From: Siphonodentalium dalli
Lineage: Eukaryota; Mollusca; Scaphopoda; Gadilida; Siphonodentaliidae
DNA length: 64,000 nt
Assembly (NCBI GenBank): GCA_032622095.1
Contig: CP136067.1
Location: 1 to 64,000, forward strand
Direction: 5' to 3'
The position numbers and the translations under genes were made by a program. The notes beneath the pieces were generated by a model that saw nothing but the letters and a program-made list of their open reading frames with translations, did no database searches and was not told the origin of the DNA. This document shows, piece after piece, positions 56,810-64,000 of this stretch. Numbering within the stretch: position 1 is the first letter of the stretch; every line of letters begins with the position of its first letter.

Positions 56810-57885
56810 TAATATAAATAATATTATATTTCCGCTAAAGGAAGCCTGAACACTGAACTATATGGATAGATGTCCTGCGTTTGTAAAACCATAGTAGAAA
56901 AGGGGTTAACTTTTTTGTGGTTGCCTACGATACCTCGCGGTCTTCAGTGGATTAGTCACGCATGCGCAGTCCCAATATAACCGAATGAATTAGCCAGTTT
57001 ATTTTCTGCTACCAAACCGGACGGAAGTCTAAAGGGAGTATTGTTCCGAATTTGTCGTTTAACAACTAGACAACAAATTCAATTTATCGATACAATAATT
57101 ACTGGTCGACTACGCGTTAGTTTTTAGAATTATTGTTTCGAATTCACGGACCGTTTCGCTTCAAACATACAATTGTTCCGTGTTTTCGAATAGGCGGCGG
57201 ACTTAATATTTTTCGAATCTGAAAATCGACATTTCGCCATAATCAGCCGCCATTTCAAGGCCTTACGAGGCGCATAGACTATTGTGAACAATTCATCTAT
57301 GTAATTATTATAGAACCTATAAGGTATGATATAATTTGTCAGATATAAAAAATGCCACGTGATTCGCTACCGGAAGTCTCCTAATTTCGTGGGAATTTAT
57401 TTACGCGTGGACATTTATTTAGCAATAATTACCATCGCTACTGACGCTATCTATCATAATGTTATGAACTACATTCTTTCTCATAATACTTTGTTGTTTT
57501 ATGGTTCAATACAACTGATCCAGATGTGTTGGTCACATTTGAACTTAAAAGTTGATTACAATTTACATCTGGGTTTATCAATTCAATGTAAAAACTGTAG
57601 TGTCATTATTACTTTAATAAATTGACAGAGATTGATATTGGACAAGTGTTATAATTATGTTCATGGTTTGATTCTCGTAACGGAGCATCACCTTCAATGT
57701 AACAATCTCAGCCATGTGCTAGCGGACTGCGCATGCGTGACTAATCCACTGAAGACCGCGATGTATCGTAGGCGACCACAAAAAAGTTAACCCCTTTTCT
57801 ACTATGGTTTTACAAACGCAGGACATCTATCCATATAGTTCAGTGTTCAGGCTTTCTTTAAGGAAATATATATTATATTTTTAAA
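56810..57885. repeat. Long inverted repeat, ~150-bp arms
   Basis: Arms at about 56810-56968 and 57722-57885 are near-perfect inverted copies, for example GAAGCCTGAACACTGAACTA and its complement, AAAAGGGGTTAAC, and GTCACGCATGCGCAGTCC. The arm tips decay into AT-rich sequence without a clear target duplication. The 750-bp spacer has no recognised gene; an 88-codon frame (57359-57625) lacks motifs. It is either a MITE/foldback transposon or an inverted duplication. Confidence 0.8.
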
Positions 57886-59507
57886 AATATCATATGTGTC
57901 TCGGTGTTATGGGTGAATTGTTCCCCCATCATGGGGTTATCATGTGATTAATCGTCCTGAGGTTCTGTGATGTCAACTACATTTTTTCTCACCTAATGAA
58001 ACAGAACCATGTGTAAGAATGTTGTCACCGATTATGTTGTGAGTAAACATGCAAGAGATGTTAATTATCATAAAACAGACCTAGAAAATAGTGTTAACTA
58101 CAGTTTCGTGGAAAAGCTGTAACTCAGCTGAATTACAATTGGGATATGCTGAACAAAATGTGCCACAATGCCAGGTTGATGTCGGTGTCCTTGAATTCAA
58201 AATGGTCACAGAAATAATGAAAATTGTGCAGGTATATCGGATTTAACATACTTTTAATGAATCGACATAGCAAAAGAGAGCTGATATTATAAATATGTGG
58301 TCAATACTTAACTCATAGCCCAAAATGGCGGTACTCGTAAGTTCAAGGTCACGCTGAAGTCTCCTGAATAGTCACACAGAACATATAGACCATATATGGG
58401 CTGTCAGGGACCCCTCATGCACCCTCACAAATCAACTTCTTTGGTATTTTCATGTACTCTAATGTGTATTTTACAGGAAAATATTATTTAAAAGAGAATA
58501 TTTTGGGTCCTAGTGTACCTACTAGGTAACAGTTTAGCCTTCTACTCACTTTCCATTTTTGTCTGATCATGATAGGAAGGGAGAAATGGTAATACCATGG
58601 AAGTTATATGATTCTGTCATTGATGATGTCACCAGATGTCAAAAGATCATGCCACTGTGATGACAATATTAATATAATAGTCCGGGAGCTGATAGATATA
58701 CCCCTGCACTCATCCCCAAGACTTAATAACACCCCACTCATTTTCTTCCTTATTAAATAATTATTTTCTTTCTTATTAAATAATTATGTCCCTCAACTTG
58801 TAAGCAATGTTAACACAAAAAACGTGGCCTTGTAGACACTACATTTTGTATATGGAAGTTTTCGAGTGGACTGTGCTTTTTCTCCTGTATAATAATGTGT
58901 GCCAAATATGCCATATGGCAAATTAATATATACAAATTAAACATTGGCCACCTTGCTCGGGAAATTCAGTCAAGCAATGGGGTGATTTACAACCCCTGAT
59001 GACAACTTCATTTGCTGGCTACCAGGTCGGATATGTAAACATCAGAAAGTCAGCATACATGCCACAATATTGAGTTGAGTTTGATGAGTTACATCAAATC
59101 GTCTAAATTCATTATAGAAATATTGAAATATACTCATTCCACAAAAATAACCAGAAAGATTGTTTTGGTCCAATAGATCAATACTGTATGATCTTTTCAG
59201 TTTTCATCATCGTATCGGGTTGCCTATTTTGACCAAATGTTTTGGCAATTGAGCAGCGTTAGCATTTATCGACAATAAGTTGTCACCGTTTTGGCCACCA
59301 TCCCATTACTGAATGCAGTGTACTAAAGTCTGTGGAATTAGACTCATTGTGACTCATATCTTATCAGAAATTGACATGTTAGTTACTCTCAGCGACATCC
59401 AGGTGCATGTAACTACATCTTGTTGAGGTCATAGTAAATTAACACCTTTGGCGTGAGCATGACATTCGTATTGCGACCATTTCAAATAATTTATTGACGG
59501 TTATCAT
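57886..59507. other. Intron sequence
   Basis: Over 1.6 kb with no recognised exon, repeat end or RNA gene. A short direct repeat TTATTAAATAATTAT lies near 58750-58785. Confidence 0.45.
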
Positions 59508-59875
59508 TTGTAGCTCAACTTGACAAAGTCAAGTTTGAGCAATGGCCATGGGTTGGCATCTGTTGTCCATCCGTCTGAGCATGCGTCCATCAACAATTTT
59601 CGTTAGCACATCCTACAGGTCAGATCTCTCATCCGATCATCGCCAAACTTCACATGGATCTTTGGGGTGACCTCTAGATTGGAGCCGTAAATTTGTTCTA
59701 TGAATGAATATTGTGGAATGGTGCAGTGGAAAGACAAATACCAAGTTTCCCATTAAAAACAAAATAAAGTATTGAATACTCAGACACTTTCTGAGTTCCT
59801 AATCGCACTATTAACTGTAATGCATTAAATTATCCCCTCTCCAAGTTGAGCTACAGTGTCATTGACACTTTAATT
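59508..59875 (+). mobile_element. Satellite-cored pearl/HINE-like element (copy 6, minimal)
   Basis: Both ends are intact: AGCTCAACTTGACAAAGTCAAGTTTGAGC hairpin at the left, CAAGTTGAGCTACAG and AGTGTCATTGACACT at the right. Only about one diverged monomer separates them, so at 368 bp this is a nearly core-less form. Confidence 0.8.
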
Positions 59876-60260
59876 TCTTACATGGTGAACATTTGTTAAT
59901 GATTTAGTGGTGCATAATATCGCTTGCATATCATTCACTTGCTTCTGGTCAGAGGTAATCGGTATGCTGTTAAAAATTTAGGATATTCTGGTGGCCATTT
60001 TGTTTCTCAATTTTATAGGTCAAGAACACAAATATCTGACTGGCGCTGTGGCTAATCTTGTTCAGCATACCTAAATTATATAAAATCACTAGAGTTATGA
60101 CTTTTCTGCATAAATGCCATAAAAAGTTTAATTTTGTGAAAACATGTCTAGACTATATTTTAAATATATTTAGAACTAGCAACATGAATAAGCACACAAT
60201 AACACTCTTACTATTTGACACTATATATTTGTATTTTATAATCATGCCATTACCTTTTAG

Positions 60261-60301
60261 GCTGTCCATGATGTGGGAGGAATTGGTGTCACTAGATGCA
60301 C
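60261..60301 (+). CDS. Candidate short exon of the armadillo-like gene (exon E)
   Basis: The acceptor ATTACCTTTTAG ends at 60260 and the consensus donor GTAAGT begins at 60302. It is 41 nt. With the two bases left by exon D it reads R, then LSMMWEELVSLDA, and leaves one base. One other frame is also open, so coding status rests on splice signals and phase fit only. It does not phase directly into exon F; an exon would be missing between them. Confidence 0.35.
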
Positions 60302-60459
60302 GTAAGTAGTTGGTACATTACACGTTACAATCAAAAGAAACATATGGGTTGTTTACTGATTCCAAACTGCCCTGATCTTATAACCATGAATTCTCAACAT
60401 TCTAGCAAGGTCATTGAAATAAAAATATGTAAATTTGGGAGCTAGAGTGTTTTATACGC

Positions 60460-60800
60460 CCGTTTGAAAAAAAAGGTACATATAATGTAATTAGTCTGTC
60501 CGTCTGTCAAGAATTGTCTTCTTCAGAACCATAAGACCAAATGGGTTGATATTTGGTGTGGATGTTCTCTAGGTACTTGCATTCAGATTTGTTTAAATGA
60601 GGTCACCCGGTCAAATAGTTGTGAATTCAGAACCAGAACTCCTGCCTTACATATTAATTCTTAAAATAATTTCTTCTCCAGATCTATAAGACTAAATGGG
60701 TTCATATCTGTAGTATTTGGTGTGGATGTTCCCTATATGACTCGCATTCAGATTAGTTCATATAGACTTCAAGGCGTTTGCACATTGAGTTATAAATAAA
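60460..60800 (+). mobile_element. Fragment of the AGCTCACCTGAG satellite-cored family
   Basis: Begins with a GTCTGTCCGTCTGTC leader, then CAGAACCATAAGACC, TTTGGTGTGGATG, CATTCAGATTTG and GGTCACCCGGTCAAATA blocks, repeated about one and a half times. Both termini are missing. Confidence 0.5.
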
Positions 60801-60930
60801 TGCTGTTGTTGTCATTCTAGTCGATGGGGGGCCCTGACTATCTCCGGTAGTGTAACATTCATGTTATTTTCTCTTTCTGGGTATTTTCTCTTTCTATCTC
60901 CGGGTTTGTTGAACTTAATCTGAATATTTC

Positions 60931-61094
60931 CTATTGGGACTACTCGTCAATGAGTATTTAGTACAGTCTAACTATTGGGACTACTCGTCAATGAGTATTT
61001 AGTACAGTCTAACTATTGGGACTACTCATCAATGAGTATTTAGTACAGTCTAACTATTGGGACTACTCGTCAATGAGTATTTAGTACAGTCTAA
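60931..61094 (+). repeat. Minisatellite, 41 bp x 4
   Basis: Four nearly identical 41-bp units start CTATTGGGACTACTCGTCAA at 60931, 60972, 61013 and 61054; one has CTCATC for CTCGTC. Within each, ACTACTCGTCAATGAGTA is partly self-complementary (ACTC/GAGT). Confidence 0.95.
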
Positions 61095-61179
61095 TTATAA
61101 CTAATTATTTTCTCTTTCTATCTTTTTCTATGCGATTATGAGGTTTGTTTGACTTCTTTGTGTGGTGAGTTATCTCCCT

Positions 61180-61410
61180 TTGTTAACATAGAAAATGTTC
61201 AATGCAGTGGTATACCTTTGTCTGAGCTTTTATTCCTACATTTTTGGTTCATTTGTTTTTAAACTTGACACAGATGTCTAGTACCATGGAAACCTGTGCA
61301 CCTGCGATTGTGAGGTCTGTCCGACTTTTGTGTGTGTGGAGTTATCCCCCTTTTCCCACTTAGAACATTTTCAATATGAGAGGTATACTTTTGTCCCACC
61401 TGGGACAGGC
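61180..61410 (+). mobile_element. Truncated Helitron-like copy, GTCCCACCTGGGAC family
   Basis: It shares CACCTGCGATTGTGAGGTC, GGAGTTATCCCCC and the hairpin GTCCCACCTGGGAC with 54604-55208. The CTAG end has decayed (AGGCATATAAAC follows) and the 5-prime end is missing. Confidence 0.6.
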
Positions 61411-61429
61411 ATATAAACATAAAATATTA

Positions 61430-61740
61430 AGTATTGATATTGATTCTATCAATAATCATAATGAATCCTGTCATAAGACATGTGAGAGCAGGTGAATTCT
61501 TCGATTGTCTAAAGAACTCTCTGTAGAACAACAACTTGTTTGTGGGTACCAACATTCCCCCATAGCTCAATTCAACAGAGGATATGGGAACTAAAGTTAA
61601 ATACAGCATACAGAGACAGTCAATAGGAAGGAAATTCATTACTCCATTTATAGAATATAGAGAGTTGGAACTTTTTGCACAAATAGCTTTTAGATGATGT
61701 TCAAACAATACGTGTCCGAGGGTTCAATAGTGAAAGTTTT
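61430..61740 (-). mobile_element. LINE reverse transcriptase C-terminal fragment
   Basis: A minus-strand open frame gives HLKAICAKSSNSLYSINGV, then NFLPIDCLCMLYLTLV, then YGG and SKNSPAL. This matches the thumb region after the RT catalytic domain in jockey/CR1-type LINEs (HLxxxxxKxxxxLYxI...RxxL...LYxxLV). The catalytic motifs upstream are not present and the frame stops. The opposite strand and distance separate it from the LINE at 45120. Confidence 0.65.
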
Positions 61741-62534
61741 CATCAGCTGGAAGGTAATATATCAGGGTTGTAGAATTACAAAACTCAATATCTAGATTCC
61801 ACATATGTGCATGTATTAATTACATAACAAAATGTCACAGTTTGCTCCTTTGTGTATATAAACATATACACATTTTAACAGATACAACTCTGGGGGCCTC
61901 GTTTGGCAAATATCAGACACACTATATCCAGGCTTGGCCTTTTTACTGTTGATTTTCACTTGGACGTTGGCACTGGGGGAGGGGGGGGGGTGGGGTGTTG
62001 GGAATTCTGACTACTTAAAATATTTTAAATGTCCATATATTCAGGCTTATAAACTGGACCAAAATAGAGCATTAATCAAGAGAAGGGGGCTCTTAGTTTC
62101 AATATTTACACAATAATTTTTCCTTAATTAAACAATATCATGGAGTGGGTCCCGCATTTTATGAGGATAAAATTGCACTGAAAAAAAAAAAATTCTTACA
62201 GGTTTTTATTGTTGATTTTGATCTTCAATTATCTCTATGATGCCAATATCAGCTCATTTAATTCTTCTGGTGATTTAACTCTTATGAATATTGAAGATAC
62301 ATATTTTCGGTATCATCGTGTGATGTTCATCATTAGGTAGATGGGAGCTTGGATTTTTGCGCCGACCGATATAATTAAAAGCTGAGTGATTAAACATAAC
62401 ATTACAAAACAAGTATTCAATTTTGAGATGATAACATTTTATTTTGAGATTACTGTTTCTGCCACACGGGCTACTAATGCGATCCACTGCCACCCCTCCC
62501 CCATCCAAACCTACACAGCCCTCATAGTACATCC
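61741..62534. other. Intron or intergenic sequence
   Basis: Includes a G run near 61980-61990. No exon with acceptor and donor is recognised. Confidence 0.45.
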
Positions 62535-62770
62535 TTAAACCTCTCATGATGGGAGCCGCGCTGGTGCAGCATTACATATCTTGTGCCAGTGCATTCTCTT
62601 ATATAAATGCGTCACCCATAGGGAGCCTCGCATATATAAGAGAATGCACTGGCTTACAAGGTCAAGGTTAATATTCTTAGGTAAATGTATTCCCTTATAT
62701 ATGCGAGGCTTCCTATGGGCAACTCACATATATAACAGAATGCATTGGCACAGAGTTTTTACAAAATTTC
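62535..62770 (+). mobile_element. Palindromic MITE, copy 3
   Basis: Left TTAA (62535-62538) then ACCTCTCATGATGGGAG, a GCCGCGCTGGTGCAGC block, and two palindromes: CTCTTATATAAATGCG... with CGCATATATAAGAG, and CCTTATATATGCGAGG... with its mirror. The right terminus is missing. The best of its palindromes could pair over more than 25 bp. Confidence 0.65.
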
Positions 62771-63482
62771 AGGAAGGGATATATATGCACCTACTTTACA
62801 TCATGGTTGTATACGTGAGTCTCATATTATCTAGTAGGTACAGCACATAATGGCCGTGCAAATTGGGGGGGTGTGGCCCAGCAGCGAGTGCATTACAAAC
62901 CCGTGTTTCCGCCATGTGCAAAGTATTCATGTATTTTGTCAGTGTGTTCTTCAGTTACTTGTTATTGGTTAATAGAACAGACTGCAGATAGAAAATTATA
63001 TAATTAAACAACCGTGGGTATGGATACTCAACCTTAATTATTTGACAAGTTTATTAATAAAATTATTATAAAGAGGGTTTTGTGATTTTCTGAGATTTCT
63101 GGTGCCTTTCATTGAGATAACATGAGTGACATTATATCCGGATGGTTAATTATTTATAATATTTCACACCTTTTGTTTGCCTTATCCTGCTAATTTCACT
63201 GTTTTTTTTATTAAACTTTGAGGGTGGGTACCCATTTGCCCTTGAAAAATCTTATGTTGGAGGGGTGGGTGTCTGAGATCAGACAGGAAAATATATGCGT
63301 TCTCAGGATGGTGGGTCCCAAAAAATTAAAAAATAAAAAAATTTCAACCTTGCATCCTGGAGTTTTTTTTCCTGCACCCCCCCCCCACCATCCCCACCCC
63401 TGGTTGGCAGCAAATTTCTCAACATCATACAAAGTGTAAGGATTTAATGTTGCCCCAGTTTTTCTATCTGAACTCTTCACAG
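62771..63482. other. Intron or intergenic sequence
   Basis: Contains a C run near 63378-63387 and a G run near 62866. The opposed 89- and 73-codon frames near 63211-63480 overlap on both strands and have no motif. Confidence 0.45.
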
Positions 63483-63590
63483 GAAGCAGGTGTTAGCACT
63501 GAAAGTTACACGGTGTCAGACTGGAAACTAACACGGTCCGTCTCCACCAAAGATGAAATGAACATGAATTCACTGAGAGTCATGATGCAG
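63483..63590 (+). CDS. Candidate exon of the armadillo-like gene (exon F)
   Basis: The acceptor AACTCTTCACAG ends at 63482. A GTGTTC at 63591 is a weak donor; reading on gives a stop five codons later. It is open only in phase 0 for 36 codons: EAGVSTESYTVSDWKL, then TRSVSTKDEMNMNSLRVMMQ. It is hydrophilic with no known motif. It could be an internal exon with a poor donor or, with VFNKCA and a stop, a terminal exon. A missing exon is needed to connect it to exon E in frame. Confidence 0.4.
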
Positions 63591-64000
63591 GTGTTCAACA
63601 AATGTGCTTAAAATCAATGGGAAAAATAACCAAATAATACCAAGAATTCCTTTCTATTTAAGGCTTGTTGAGTTCCTCACATTAAAGACTTTAAAAGGCA
63701 ACATGGATAAATAATAAATGGTCTATAATTCTTTATGTTTTTTGGCTAATTCATGTGAATAAATATCATAAAACTACAAAGACATTATGCTTCATCACGG
63801 ATAAGTTAGAAACCAGCCATTTAATGAAGTCTGTTTTAGTTAAAATCAATTGTTATTGTTGTCTATAAATTGACATCTCTCCATTTTAACATGCGAACCT
63901 TAATTTTTTCCAGTCCAGCTGCCAGGGCCTTTAAATTGTTGTGGAGTTATAATAATTACAGCAGACTGAGGATCAGAGAATCATTTACTTCAATGTTTTA
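63591..64000. other. Sequence to the window end
   Basis: AT-rich. A CTTAATTTTTTCCAG acceptor-like site at 63914 is followed by a frame that closes at a stop within about eight codons in two frames; no exon is claimed. Confidence 0.4.

Noticed and set aside
57359-57625. 88-codon frame in the spacer of the long inverted repeat
   Set aside because: AT-rich, no known motif, no splice signals, and no similarity to transposase signatures.
63211-63480. Overlapping 89- and 73-codon frames on opposite strands
   Set aside because: They are mutual shadows around C and G runs just before exon F, with no motif.

Overview
The window looks like a piece of a repeat-rich invertebrate nuclear genome, most likely a bivalve mollusc or another lophotrochozoan. 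Coding sequence is sparse and split into short exons with GT/AG splice signals. Almost everything else is interspersed repeats of types common in bivalves: Helitron-like elements ending in a hairpin plus CTAG, satellite-cored elements resembling the bivalve pearl/HINE type, MITEs, hAT elements and decayed LINEs. No rRNA, tRNA, CRISPR array or prokaryote-like operon was seen. The taxon is inferred from repeat style only.

Layout. 0-8 kb: tandem and foldback repeats, a Helitron-like copy, a satellite-cored element and a TTAA-flanked palindromic MITE. 8.25 kb: one isolated exon resembling the SH2 end of ABL tyrosine kinases. 8.9-13.8 kb: remains of one or more LINEs broken by other repeats. 13.8-21.3 kb: a minus-strand tandem train of Helitron-like units joined end to end. 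22.2-63.6 kb: exons of what may be one plus-strand gene, starting with armadillo-like repeats. Its introns carry further repeats: an eight-unit Helitron train (30.9-35.8 kb), a 3.2-kb satellite element (40.6-43.7 kb), a LINE (45.1-46.7 kb) and a three-level transposon nest (47.3-53.2 kb).

The likely host gene. Exons at 22255-22598, 25376-25508, 30351-30679, 36394-36498, 53656-53763, 56609-56718 and perhaps 60261-60301 are all open, have usable splice sites and have compatible phases in order. A further exon at 63483-63590 is open but does not phase directly with the preceding candidate. The first and third exons are paralogous copies inside an 0.8-kb segment duplicated about 8 kb apart. The fourth and fifth also look like duplicates. 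The gene has evidently grown by internal exon duplication while its introns filled with transposons. Its function is not recognised beyond the armadillo-like fold.

Best-supported structural results: (1) two head-to-tail Helitron trains, one of which can be compared with an unoccupied paralogous intron; (2) an hAT element of 5,961 bp with an exact 8-bp target duplication, containing a TA-flanked long-TIR element and a second hAT of 1,112 bp with a 15-bp perfect TIR, its own exact 8-bp duplication and a BED-finger remnant; (3) palindromic and TTAA-flanked MITE families. Coordinates were read by eye. Identity levels are qualitative and no database search was possible.
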